Shown here: positions 1 to 10,901 of the stretch, piece after piece | How positions within the stretch are numbered: the first letter of the stretch is position 1 | Layout: the number at the start of each line of letters is the position of its first letter | Source of the DNA: Craterostigma plantagineum | Lineage: Eukaryota > Streptophyta > Magnoliopsida > Lamiales > Linderniaceae | Reading direction: 5' to 3' | Assembly (NCBI GenBank): GCA_027422505.1 | Contig: JAPQWV010001401.1 | Span: 26,754 to 90,753 of the forward strand | Length of the DNA stretch: 64,000 bases | Notes under the pieces: model-generated | What the model was told of the DNA's origin: nothing | Database searches by the model: none | What the model saw: the letters and a program-made list of their open reading frames with translations, nothing else | Made by a program: the position numbers and the translations under genes

Positions 1-285
1 ATGTCTTGCGCTGCACTCTACCGCTCATCCATTCTTGATACTAGTCTTTCAGATTCTGTTCAATACAAATGCCAATTAAAAACTCATTGGATCCTCAAAT
101 GGGACTGAGTCTAGACTCACTTATGGTGCTGAAGGAGTGTACACGGCATGTGTTGGAGAAGGTCTAAGTGGGTCTAGACTAAGAACCATCGAAGACTCGA
201 TGGGTCTTTAATGGACATTTTTGACTAACAACCATACGTATATTTCGTTGCCTAATTTTAACTCATTCGCCTCGCCCATATGCAG
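1..285 (+). other. Intron sequence upstream of the kinase exon
   Basis: No coding exon of the downstream kinase is visible here. The segment ends in an acceptor (tgcag at 281-285) directly before the first recognisable kinase exon, so it is best read as intron. The N-terminal part of the gene must lie left of the window. Confidence 0.6.
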
Positions 286-1300
286 TCCGAGGTTATCTTT
301 CTCGGAATGCTTACCCATCCGAACCTGGTGAAGCTGCTGGGCTACTGCGGGGAGGAGAAGAACTCCTGCTCGTCTACGAGTTCATGCAGAAGGGAAGCTT
401 AGAGAACCATCTCTTCGGAAGTACGCAAAAAAAGATTCTCAATTATTTCCTCCGTTCCATTTACGAATTTTCACAAGCTTGATGAATATGACGTGTCTAT
501 AGGAGGTTCGGCCGCTCAGCCACTTCCATGGGACGTTAGGCTCAAGATACTCATCGGCGCTGGCCGTGGCCTCGCCTATCTACACTCCTTGGATAGGAAG
601 GTCATCTACAGAGACTTCAAGGCTTCAAACATACTCCTCGACGGCGTAAGTTCTCCCTCTCTCTCCTCTTGACCCGACATTATTACACGATATAAAAATC
701 TGAGGTTTGTCGCAGTCTTACCATCCCAAGATCTCTGATTTCGGCCTGGCGAAAATAGGCCCAACGGCGAGTAGGTCCCACCTGACGACTCAGGTCATGG
801 GGACCCACGGATACGCCGCCCCGGAATACGTGGCGACCGGCCACCTGTACGTAAAGAGCGACGTGTACGGCTTCGGCGTAGTTCTCGTAGAGATGCTGAC
901 CGGGCTTCGGGCCCACGACCCGAACCGCCCGAGCGGGCAGCAGAATCTGGTCGACTGGATAAAGCCTCTCTTGAGCGATAGGAAGAGGCTTAAGAAGGTC
1001 ATGGACTCACGGTTAGAGGGAAGGTACCCTTCGAGGTCGGCCCTTAGAATAGCTCAGCTCGCCATAACTTGCCTCGAAAACGAGCCTAAGAATAGGCCGT
1101 CAATGAAAGAGATAGTCGAAGCCCTTGAGCTCATAGAATCGGCAAACGAAAGGCCGAGCGATCAAAGAGGAAGGTATCAGACAAACAGCAATTATACTTC
1201 TTCGGCTAATCTACGCCCACAGTACTATCAGAACCGTTCTCCGCTTCATCCGAGGGAGGAATCAGCCCGTCGGGCCTATCCGTTGCCTTCAAGGGCTTAG
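286..1300 (+). CDS. Receptor-like cytoplasmic kinase, RLCK-VII (PIX13/CST-like), 5'-partial
   Basis: Exons 286-420, 503-645 and 716-1300 encode the C-terminal two thirds of a Ser/Thr kinase. Visible landmarks in order are LVKLLGYC, the hinge LLLVYEF, the catalytic loop IYRDFKASN with the YRD form usual in RLCK-VII, DFGLAK, the activation segment [11 protein letters not shown], and NRPSMKEI. The wording around [14 protein letters not shown] and [10 protein letters not shown] resembles the PIX13/CST clade of membrane-associated kinases that act below receptor kinases. The glycine loop and N-terminal acylation signal lie outside the window. At about 358-360 the frame breaks: GEEK and LLLVYEF are joined only if one base, probably G, is missing. 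The tail after the kinase core is short and polar. Family is sure; the exact orthologue is not. Confidence 0.9.
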
Positions 1301-1618
1301 TGATGGGGCGGGAATTGCATTGTTTTCTTGGGAAGAGTAAGCTAGATTCGGGTGATTGGGAGAGGTCTCAAGTAGTAGTGGCTTCACCTGTCTCCTGTCT
1401 GTGTATTATAGAGAGTGCAATCAATGTGTTAATTACTGCTATAAGTTTTGTGGAGTGTATATTTAAGTAAGACGTACAATTGAATGCTAAACTCTTATGG
1501 AATAACGCCAAGTGATAGTTAAGACACGAATATCATGAATTATAAGCAATGCATATTGAATGATAAAAGAAGTTGGGTTGAGGAAAGCGAACTGCAGAGA
1601 GAAATGAATTTTGTTGGT
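1301..1618. other. Convergent intergenic spacer
   Basis: This holds the 3' flank of the kinase and of the converging phosphatase gene. I see no further gene. Confidence 0.5.
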
Positions 1619-2965
1619 CTATATTGCCAATCGACGGAGTTCGCCGGTGTTCAGGTCAAACTTCCGATGCTGGGAGAGAATAGGAGCAGTGCAGATAGCA
1701 TTTATTTGGGAGATGGTCAAGCCGTTTTGACCCTTGGGAGCATTTGAGGACATCGTCTGCAGAATTTGCAGAGGGTCGCCATGGCTAACGATCAGCACTG
1801 TACAACTGCATAAGGTAACACCATGCCAAATTTCATTTTAGTCCCGCCAATAAGATCAAACAGCTAATGAAGTTCAGTGATCATTTAAAGATGTGAAGAT
1901 ATCAATCAAGCATTACTTTTGAAACTCTGATTCGATCGCCACTAAAGCATGTTTCAGTCTGGTTGCTACATCGGCGACACTTTCTCCTCCTTCAGGCTTC
2001 AAGAAGGGATCTTTCTTATCCATGGCCCAAATCTCGGGGTACTATTGAAGAAATAATTAGGATACTAAAGTTGTGAGCTTGTCTTTACCAAGAAATGCAT
2101 TGCTAATTTTATGTTAGCTAAACTCATCAGGTCCAAGAAACTGAAGAGAAGAAGACAACACCATTGTAAGCTAGAAAATTGGAGCTCATGCACATTAATC
2201 CAAAAATTGATGAGTGCTTACCTTATCAGCAGACATCAACTCAAATGAAGGACCGAAATATCGCTCTCTCAAATCGTCCATAACCTGTATATATTATGCG
2301 AATAAGGCCTAGAGGACAAAGAGACAATAACTATAAACCCCTAATTTTGTGAAATTTGTATCATTATCATCGGCGGATTTGGTTTAGAGGTGAAAAAATT
2401 GAACGACAGAGAAATAAGAACTCTACCTTGCATTGTGGAGGTTCGAATGGTATATTCAAGACGGAAGCAACAAGTTTAGCTGTATGAGTCGTCCTTGCAA
2501 ACGGTGAATAGCATATCCGTACATGTTCCGTACCAATAGAATTCTCCTTTAGTTCCTGCACAGATAGACGTTCATGAATCGCCGATCAAATACAGAGTTT
2601 GTCACATGACTCTCAGCTAGATACTTCCGATTCTCATCCGCCAAGCGATTGAATCGTTCGTAGAGATTAATTAATCGATTTTCAATCAAACTAGCTACTC
2701 GCCTTCAGAAAACATTCTCCAGCTAGACGAGCCTGATGCTCTCCATCGACAGCCAATCGATACTCTTCGCGAACACCATTTTCCTGTCATACGTAACAAT
2801 CCAATTATCAACGACGATATGAATTCAGAAAGGTATACAAAGCGGAAGCACAAAAAAAAAACGGTAGACCATAGAGGAGACGATGAGCCCCTTCTCGTTG
2901 GGGATGCTTTTCCCATGCCTGAGAACCCAATAACTGTTCTTCAAAACTATTTCTTCACTCTCCAT
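1619..2965 (-). CDS. Histidine phosphatase (phosphoglycerate-mutase-like) protein
   Basis: Six exons: 2965-2870, 2783-2703, 2555-2427, 2284-2222, 2041-1917 and 1805-1619. They join in phase to 226 residues. The catalytic signature LRHGKS sits near the N-terminus, the second conserved stretch is RICYSPFARTTHTA, and the late catalytic histidine is in VLIVSHGDP. These are the marks of the two-histidine-box phosphatase fold; the substrate is unknown. An upstream in-frame ATG at 3052 would add 29 residues. I chose 2965 because the fold starts shortly after it and the extension is not family-like. Intron 2 uses a GC donor (AAG then GCGAGT at 2702). With it, the joined segment AGECFLK-ELKENSI has the length I expect for the family. 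No frameshift is seen. Confidence 0.88.
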
Positions 2966-3199
2966 CACGATGATGATGTTTGGTAGAATCCACGCTACCT
3001 CTGTACACTGTCGCCTACGTTGAGATCGCAGCTCAAGGACTTTTGTTGTCATGCGCGCGGCACGTGCTCAGATTATATTTTTTCCAATTTTTTAAATACT
3101 TTTATTTTCTCCAATTAATAATACATGGTAATTAAATTTGCACTCTATTTATTAGTGACATCTATAGAAAATATCCAATTTGAATAAAATATTTACAAT

Positions 3200-3490
3200 C
3201 AGTATATATGTCAGAACTTTTTACATACCCGTTTTACTGTTTGTACCAATTTTCTCACTCTTGCCGTACCTTTTTATGTTTGTATTGCGTACCTCGCGTT
3301 TCTACGGTACACTATACGATTTCTATATGGTACCTTAGTGTGTTATATATGACGTACCATTTTCTCAACGTATTATGTACCAAAATACGTTGCTATAAGG
3401 TACTTAAATGTGTTATATGGTGTACATGCGGCGAATGGGTACCTATGTGCAAACAATTTATTCTAATAGGTACCTACATATAAAAAATAC
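3200..3490. repeat. Degenerate GTACC-rich repeat region
   Basis: The words GTACC and GGTAC recur about every 20-40 bases in an AT-rich background, as in a decayed minisatellite. The open frame at 3208-3483 has no recognisable protein character. The rest of 3053-3591 is AT-rich spacer. Confidence 0.4.
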
Positions 3491-3591
3491 TGATAGGGTA
3501 CTGAATTACAAGTTTTTATGTAAATGAGTATTTATGTGTAAAGACCTCGACGATGACGTGCTCGACTCAGCTCAGCTGATACGTTCCGATT

Positions 3592-5666
3592 CTATGCGAC
3601 GCAGAAGATCCTCGTAAACCTCGACGGAGCTCGTGGCGAACTCTCCGCCGCCTCTAGAGCGCGCTGTAGACTTGCCTGGAGGCCCTTGGCGTTCTCCGTT
3701 CTGTCCCTATCCCACAATTGAAGCACGTTTGAGGCGAAATCGCGCATGGAATCGACGGCTTCCCTCTCGGAGATTCTATCCAGAGATTGCCACCAATGGT
3801 CGCAGACCACGAAGACCGACGGCGCGCCGATCCTACCCGGCGAGAACGGGACGATACCGTCTAGGGTTTCCTCGGGAACGTAGAGAAGGCATTTCATGAG
3901 CCATCGGTGCATAGATCTCACGTACTCCTTTTGTGACCCAACCCAATCGGAGAACCTCTGAGCCCAATCGACGGCGTCGTGCTCGAGCTGTCTGGCGGCC
4001 TCAAATTGAGCTTCGGTGAATTGGTTTCTCAGCGCCGTGGAGTCTAATCGTTTGGCTTCTGCAATGGCTCGGCGCTGATTTCTGCTGCACTCAAGCATGG
4101 ACTTCCACATTGTTGCTAACCTAATCGACAAATTCGACAGACATTGATCAAGAAAAAGAACTCGATCGGTCGAATGAGATCGATGATACGAACCGCTGGA
4201 TGAATTCACGAAGCTGCGGCCACATTTCGTCGTCCCTCAAGGCATTTATCTTCATGGCGATCTTGTCAATCACCTGAATTGCAATGTTGATTCTAGCGGA
4301 GAGACTCCTGACTGAAGCCTTAGTGTTATCGACCTTATGAGCCTCTGCGCCCTTCTCGTCGAGTAGCTTCAGCTTCTGAGACTTACGTTCGTGTATTGTT
4401 CTCAGCTTCTCCTCGGCCTGCAAATCGAGCATCATTGGAGGCCTCCGAGAAACTTAGACACATACACACACAGCAAAGAATTTAGCGTTGGCTGATGTAC
4501 CTTGACTTCTTGGTGCAGTTTCTTCTCCCACAGATGCAGCTTGTGTAATACAGAGGATAGGTTCTTCGATCTCAAATCCATTTCTTGGTCCACATCTAAG
4601 GCAGGTTCATCACCACCGTTCAAGCCTCTGAAGGCCGAGGAAAGCGCCGGAAAACGCAGTAGCTTGGGTAAACTGCTACATCGAAAGAGGCAAAGAATGA
4701 TCGGTACAGAATAGACTAATCGAATCTATAGCTGCTTCTTTCGTATTTGATGCAAATGGCGCATAAAGATTGAAGCTTTACCGTAATGGACACCGTGCTT
4801 TCTCTTGTAAGGTGGAAGCTTCTCAACCTCGAGAAACTCGGCAAGCTCGGTTAAGGACTCAGAGGCTCGTTCGAACTCTAGGTGAATCTCTCCGACTACA
4901 TCGATATCATCCTTCAATTTGCTTCCAGCCCGAGGTTTTGCTCCCAAAGTACTAGCAACAGCTTTGGGTTCGCCGGCCACCTTATCCACCACCTCATCCT
5001 TAACCGTCTCAGCCTCCTCCGGCGGTGGCTTGGGCCGGCCGGCGAAATTCTGATCATCAATGACTTCCTTTACGACTTGGTCGAACTCATTCTCATCCTC
5101 TAAATCAGGGATACCTTCCTTTTCTCTGACCTCCGTGGAGTCTTGACTTTGAGGTAAGACGGGTAATAATACCCCTCAAAGCTGCTTTCGAAAGGGTTGA
5201 GAAAATCCCAGTTGGAAGGCGGCGGCGGCGGAGGTGGTGGTGGCGGTTCTTGGGAGGATGTCGGGCCATTGTTTTCTGTGCTGTCGTATTTGTCGGGATT
5301 AGTACCTCGGTAAGGAAAAGAGGATGACGCTGATTCGCCCACGTACACAGTTTCAGTCGTGGGCCGCTGCTGAGTGCGTATGACAGAAGGATGCGCCTTT
5401 CGATTCTTCTTCATATAACTGACGTTCGTACGATCGACTCCTCCGGCGAGGCTGAGCTCCGCCGGAGAACCATCTCTGGCGTCCGGCGGATCGCTGCCCA
5501 AGAAACGCTCCAGCGAGGCGCCGACGGCCTTCAGCGAATGGATGTACGCCACGTGGGCCTCGGCGAGGGCGTAGCGCTTCTGTATGGCCTCGTCGAGAAA
5601 CCCACAGCGCTCGCGGCAGAGGCGCACGGCTGGCATCTCGTCGACCTTCGAATTCGCGCACCCCAT
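3592..5666 (-). CDS. DUF630/DUF632 protein (NRG2/REL2-like), copy 1
   Basis: Exons 5666-4782, 4715-4501, 4417-4194 and 4120-3592 give about 617 residues once one base is restored. The protein starts with MGCANSK, a likely N-myristoylation and palmitoylation signal, followed by the DUF630 helix (CRERCGFLDEAIQKRYALA). A proline run and an acidic linker follow, then the long DUF632 region with LHLWEKKLHQEVK, coiled coil, and MWKSMLECSRNQ. Family members include nitrate-regulatory and leaf-rolling proteins. Inside exon 1, at about 5148-5153, the frame shifts. The frame from the ATG stops soon after, while the other frame carries VREKEGIPDLEDE, matching the paralogue at 33781-36206. The acceptor at 4715 was chosen because it keeps phase; a weaker AG lies nearby. 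Confidence 0.85.
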
Positions 5667-6499
5667 CCGACCCGACCCGACCCGAAACGGAGCGATCGAT
5701 CACCAGATCATATTAAAGGTTCGTTTTTTTTTTTTGTCCCCGATTCTGTTGTGCGTTTGAAAGATGCCTACACCGTTACTTGGAAGTGCTATCATGTCAT
5801 ATTATTGCAGCATTATTATAATTTATGGTAGATGGGTTGGGTTGAAGGGATCGGCGAGTATATCCCATACAGTGGCGCCTTTAAATTCATCTTTATGGCA
5901 TATAACATACCACGCACTGTAGGGAATTCGGAGAACTTTAATAAGGATCTCTTAAAGAGTAGCCCCCACCATGTATTGTATATCGGAATATGAGAAAGTC
6001 GAATAACTAAAGAGCTCTTTCTGTGCTTGATTATTCTTACACATGGGGTCGGCTTGAATCCTAATATTCTTGATAAATAACGCCCAGCTGCTGCATGCCT
6101 AGGAGCTTCCATAGCCGTCTTCTTCAGTCTTGTTTGTCGTAGAACCCTAATGTAAAATTAGAATGTGAATGAATAATCCCTATTGCTTTAGCGATGCATG
6201 GAAAAAGATGATGCGAAAACTTTACCTGCCCAGCTTCTGTAATAAATAAGTTCCAAATTATCATAGAAGTTGAATTTCAAGATCATTGTAGTAGTTAACT
6301 TTTTTTCTTTTTTTTTTTAATTACTAAACTTATTATGTACTTGCCGCCCACTTATTTGTTGATTTAAATTATATTCGGCGCTACCCAAAATTAAATAATA
6401 GAGAGCATTAAGAAGGCATGGAAAAGCTCCCAACTTTTTCCGACTACCAATGCCTAATTCACTTGCCCAATAGAGGTTGTCCGAGCAACGTACTATGTG
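5667..6499. other. Divergent intergenic region
   Basis: This lies between the DUF632 gene start and the dehydrin promoter. It is AT-rich with short A and T runs. The open frame at 5816-6112 on the minus strand has no family features, and I see no gene. Confidence 0.5.
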
Positions 6500-6521
6500 G
6501 TCGGTGACCGTCCAAACCGAC
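6500..6521. promoter_or_regulatory. Paired DRE/CRT elements upstream of the dehydrin
   Basis: GTCGGT at 6500-6505 is the reverse complement of the DRE/CRT core ACCGAC. A direct ACCGAC lies at 6516-6521. The pair is inverted with 10 bases between, about 110 bases upstream of the TATA run. CBF/DREB factors bind this core in cold and drought genes; that this pair is active is inferred. Confidence 0.65.
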
Positions 6522-6630
6522 CCGAAGCCCTAACGTTCTCCGTTCACTACTATCGATCAAACGGTACAGATTTTTTATTTAATAACTGAAATCGATGCAA
6601 ACCCACTTCGATTTCATCAAACTCAACTTG

Positions 6631-6642
6631 TATATATATATA
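6631..6642 (+). promoter_or_regulatory. Probable TATA box of the dehydrin gene
   Basis: A tatatatatata run lies about 65-75 bases before the start codon at 6706, a spacing that leaves a short leader. Confidence 0.5.
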
Positions 6643-6705
6643 TTCAGTAGCCTCATTCACTTTCAGTTGCATTGCAGCAGCTACTACTTTTTACTTCATC
6701 GAACT

Positions 6706-7362
6706 ATGGCGCAAGAGCATGCAAATGACACCGCCGGCGAGTTTCCGGCGGAGACAAAGGAGAGGGGATGCTTCGACTTGTTGAAGAAGAAGGGAGTGAA
6801 GACCAACGCCGACAAGGATGACGTCGTCGTGACGGTGAACAGCACGGCGGACAAGGAGGACAAGCAGCATACTTTGGCGGAGCTCCACCGTAGTCACAGC
6901 CACTCTAGCTCTGTAAGCTTTTTTCTTTTAATGAAATCTCCGTTCATGTAAGATTGGTTAATCTGCAATTTGAGACTAAGCTAAATGCAAAACCATGACT
7001 TTTGTATGCAGTCCAGCGAGGAGGAGGAAGAGGGAGTAAGAGAAGGGGGTGAACGGAAAACGAAGAAGAAAAAGACGGGCCTGAGAGAGTCTATCAAGGA
7101 GAAATTGCCAGGGAACAAAGAGAGTACCCACGTGCAAAACGACACGTGCGTCCCCATGGAACAGCAAACTGCAGAAGAGAAGAAAGGGTTCTTGGAGAAG
7201 ATCAAAGAGAAGCTGCCCGGCGGCAAGAACCATGGTGAAGATGCCAAGGTTGTCGAGACTCAAGCTCCATCTTCTTCTTCAGCTCATGTTGATGATGGAA
7301 AGGAGAAGAAGGGCATAATTGACAAGATCAAGGAGAAGTTACCTGGGAACCACAAATCTTGA
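6706..7362 (+). CDS. Acidic FSK3 dehydrin (ERD10/COR47-like)
   Basis: Exons 6706-6912 and 7012-7362 give 185 residues in one clean frame. In order: an F-segment ([11 protein letters not shown]), an S-segment with [10 protein letters not shown] running into SSEEEEE (the intron splits the serine run), then three K-segments: [24 protein letters not shown] and [12 protein letters not shown]. The protein is rich in Lys and Glu and ends soon after the last K-segment. Dehydrins of this type are disordered hydrophilic proteins that protect membranes and enzymes during cold and drought; the serine run is the usual CK2 target. The start follows a TATA run and two DRE cores, which fits cold or drought induction. 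The intron inside the S-segment is the usual dehydrin position. Confidence 0.95.
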
Positions 7363-7914
7363 TCATGATAGCGAGTTGAAGAAGTAGGATTGAGTTTCCT
7401 TCTTTTGCATTCTTATTACCATCCTACTTCTTGTCTTGGATCGTCCATCTGTTTCGCGTGTTATCTTATCAGCTAGCTTTTCCTCAATCTCTCTTTGTTT
7501 CCATGAAATTCGAGGCTGGACTCTGATTTTGGGGGTACTAATTCGTAGTTTTTCGCGCGTTTTGGGAAATTGCGTAGTACGAAAAACTGTAGGGTCAAAA
7601 TTAAAATACAAAAATGTTAGGGCAAACTTGTAAAAATTATAGTGGGCCGTTTAGTTACGGAACCGCCGCACTAATGAACAAATCGCAGGCCCATTAATAT
7701 TATTGTAATAAATAAGCAATCTCCTACACTACAATACGAATGAGTGCACACGTCATCGTCTAGGATAGTCATTGCCGTTCTCGTCAACGCCAATGACGAT
7801 TCATGACGTCTTTGATATGAACAGGAAAAAGAAACTAATACAGTCTCTTCAGTTCAAAGGCAACGCAAAGCAGCTTGAGTTGAAAATCGAAGAAAAAAAC
7901 TTATCCCCAATTGA
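7363..7914. other. Intergenic region, F-box promoter side
   Basis: TGGGCC near 7641 and GGCCCA near 7690 resemble site-II elements common in plant housekeeping promoters. No gene is seen. Confidence 0.4.
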
Positions 7915-8041
7915 TCATTGATTGCGACCATCATGTCGAAGCTAGACGCCAGCTCATCGAAGAAGGTGGACGGAGATCCACCGCAAGGTCTTGATAAGCT
8001 TCCCCCTTCATTGATTGCGACCATCGTGTCGAAGCTTGACG
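7915..8041 (+). repeat. In-frame internal duplication at the F-box gene start
   Basis: The 34-base word at 7915-7948 recurs at 8008-8041 with two differences, exactly 93 bases (31 codons) apart. Copy 1 reads LIATIMSKLD and copy 2 LIATIVSKLD. The ATG used as start in copy 1 is a GTG valine codon in copy 2. Confidence 0.85.
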
Positions 8042-10338
8042 TCATCTCCATCCAATCCATGGCCTCCACGTCTAAGTCGTTCGCCTCCTGCGCCGCTCAG
8101 ATCCAATCTTTCGTACCTAGCTTCCATCTACTGGTAAGCGCTCTGCGCGTCAATTCTCACCGATTATCTGATTTATAAGCTCTTTTGTTTGTTTTTCCTG
8201 ATTGTGTCTTTCGATTTTGTTGTTGCTTTTTTCCTCTTTAAAATTGGAGGACATTTCCCCGACGATGGATATAGTCAATCAGTTTCTGAGTACGGAGAAT
8301 GCGCATTTGAGGAGCGCGAGGGTGGATTGCTCGCGCCTGGACAAGTCCTTTCTCAACATCCTCCTTCGTTCCTCTCTGAAGGAGCTTTACCTTCGTAATT
8401 CTCATCATTTTAGCGGGACTATGTTGTCTCAGATCGGAGATAAATGCAGGGAGCTCAAGTAAGGTTCTTTTCGTCTTGTATATAGACTTTGTGTCCCTCG
8501 AAAATTTGTATGTCTGGATAGATGAGCTTAGAGCGGTGGCTTGGATTTTTATGCTCTCCGCCAGGTTCTTGTACTTGAATTCTGTTTCCGAGAAGTGGGG
8601 GATGATGCTTGATGTGGCGCATCTTGAGGCATTGTTTAATGGCTGCAGTCAATTGGAAGTATGATTCTTGTCTTATCTTAAAATTGACTTCGATTTTCGT
8701 ATGGCATAGCTCTTGGTGGTAGTTGATATTATGTAGCATCTGGATTCTTTCTCTGGCCTGTTTGCATGTCTACTGAGGTGATACGCACTATTATTGTAGA
8801 CTTCTACTGTTTTGTTGGTGCAGTTTTCGCTGCGTTTATACTTGTGAACCTCTTATATAAGGGAAACATGTTAGATTTCTTATATCTCAAATGCAGTTTA
8901 TGACTTCCTTTTTATTAAGCCAACCATTGGTGGGTTGGTTTCTGACCCAGGTGTTGTATTGTTTTGCAGACACTGATTCTGAAGTTTTGCGTCTCCATTT
9001 TCCACGGCATACTTTTTCTCGTGTGTGGGCTCTAGCTCCTTCAAAGCTAACTTCTCTAGAAATTGGCTACATAACTGCACTAACGGTAACCGAACTGCTT
9101 AGCCCCGCTGTAGGACCACTGCAATACACTACGAACCTCCAGCCGTCCATCTTACCGAATTTACAGAAGTTATGGCTTTCTGTCGACTATATCACGGACA
9201 CTATGGTCAGCACTATTTCTGATCATCTTCTCGCCCTGACCCATCTTGATCTTCGCGATTCCCCTGTAATAGAACCACATCGGTCATTTGATCTGACTAA
9301 CTCAGGGCTCGAGCAAATCAATGCTCATGGAAGATTGAAACACCTCTCTCTCTAAGAACCCAAGAGATTGCTCCCATATACTTCAGGCGAGTAAACGACC
9401 TTGGAATCCTTCTCATGGCTGACAAATGCTCGTCCATGGAGAGCATTTGTCTCGGTGGCTTTTGCCAGGTGACTGAGACGGGTTATAAGACACTCATGCA
9501 TTCGTCCTCCAGGTTATACAAGTTCCGCGTATATTGGGGAACTCATCTGACCGACCTGGTTTTCCACGATATCGCTGCAACTTCCCTTTCCCTGACGCAT
9601 GTTAGTCTAAGGTGGTGCAATCTATTAACAAGCTTTGGCATTGCTCGCTTGGCATCCAATCAAAATCTTTGCACGCTTGATCTGAGGGACTGTAGAAACC
9701 TTGGGGATAAGGCTCTTCGGGACATAAGTACTCTCCCTTCGCTGAAGACTCTTCTTCTCGATGGCTGTGATATAAGTGATGTCGGGCTCTCCTACTTAAG
9801 CAAGGGAATGATGAACACCCTTGTTTGCTTGTCCGTGAGGGGTTGTAAGAAACTTACGGACCGCAGCATCTCATCCCTTTTCGGTAATAGTTCAAACCCA
9901 ACGCTGAGAAAACTTGACCTCTCAAATCTGCCTCGGCTCACTGATGCTGGCATTCAACTACTGGCGAAGAGCCAAGTCCCAATAAGAGAGCTTCGATTGA
10001 GACAATGCCCTTATGTTGGCGATCCTTCTGTGAGGGCATTAGCCTCGATGAAATTCAACGGCAATGGGTTTCTCAGCAGTCCTTTGAAGCTGTTGGATAT
10101 TTACAACTGTGGATGCGTAACCTCGTTTTCGTTCAAGTGGCTGAGAAGGCCTTATTTTCCGAGAATGAGATGGCTGGGGATAGCTAAATCGGTGGATTCT
10201 TTTGGGGAATCGGTGGACGATATAGCGGAAAGTAGACCGTATTTGCATGTTTATACTCGTGGCGAGGAACTGGGAGACTATAGGTGGGATGATCTTGGTG
10301 ATACAAGCGTGCAAAATTTCGAGGAAGTAAATGGCTAA
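7933..10338 (+). CDS. F-box/leucine-rich-repeat protein
   Basis: Exons 7933-8133, 8250-8458, 8565-8658 and 8970-10338 give about 624 residues if two single bases are restored. The F-box motif (LPPSLIATIVSKLDVISIQS) is near the N-terminus. It is followed by many LRRs of the cysteine-containing RNI type, such as LTHVSLRWCNLL, LCTLDLRDCRNL, LVCLSVRGCKKL and LRKLDLSNLPRL. Such proteins are substrate receptors of SCF ubiquitin ligases; the target is unknown. Exon 4 has a frame break near 8984-8991, after LETLILKF. A second sits in a CT run at 9343-9354, just after RLKHLSL. Restoring one base at each makes the exon exactly divisible by three, so sequence error is more likely than decay. Confidence 0.85.
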
Positions 10339-10901
10339 TAAAGTGACTATGAGATGATGTTTTAACTCTTGGAAGTTTGTATTGTAACTTGTAGATCTCG
10401 TGACATTGTGTTATGTAATTTGTGGTGATGATTAGAGAGGATCTCATTAAAGCCCAAATCTCATTGTAACAATTTCGTATAATTTTATTGCGCTATTTTT
10501 TATGCGGCCACGAGAAGTAACGCTCCCATAACCTAAGCGATCCCATCTTGGTCGATATTACATGCTATAAATAAAACATCATTAGAACCACAAAAGATCC
10601 TATTTTTCCTTGCACAAATCGATGTCCTTGACTGATTCATTAGTCCGCGTGTGTGTAGCATGCATAATCAATGGAAATAATCTTTCAATTCCCACAATTC
10701 ATGCAAAGGAAATAAAAGGACAAGATTCACCAGAAGCCCACAAAGGAGAAGAACTACAACATGATCAAGAATGTTACGCTGACTAAAAACTGAGGAATCC
10801 CCATAGATCAAATGCATATCTTATGCCTTCGTCGCAATAATACGAAGTTGTCTTGAAAATCGACACTTTGAAACTATCCCATCATAAACTATAGACTTTC
10901 C
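10339..10901. other. Intergenic region
   Basis: 3' flank of the F-box gene and 5' flank of the MSL gene. AT-rich, and I see no gene. Confidence 0.5.

Noticed and set aside
5816..6112. 98-codon open frame on the minus strand
   Set aside because: No family character, no splice or promoter context, and mixed composition. Likely chance.
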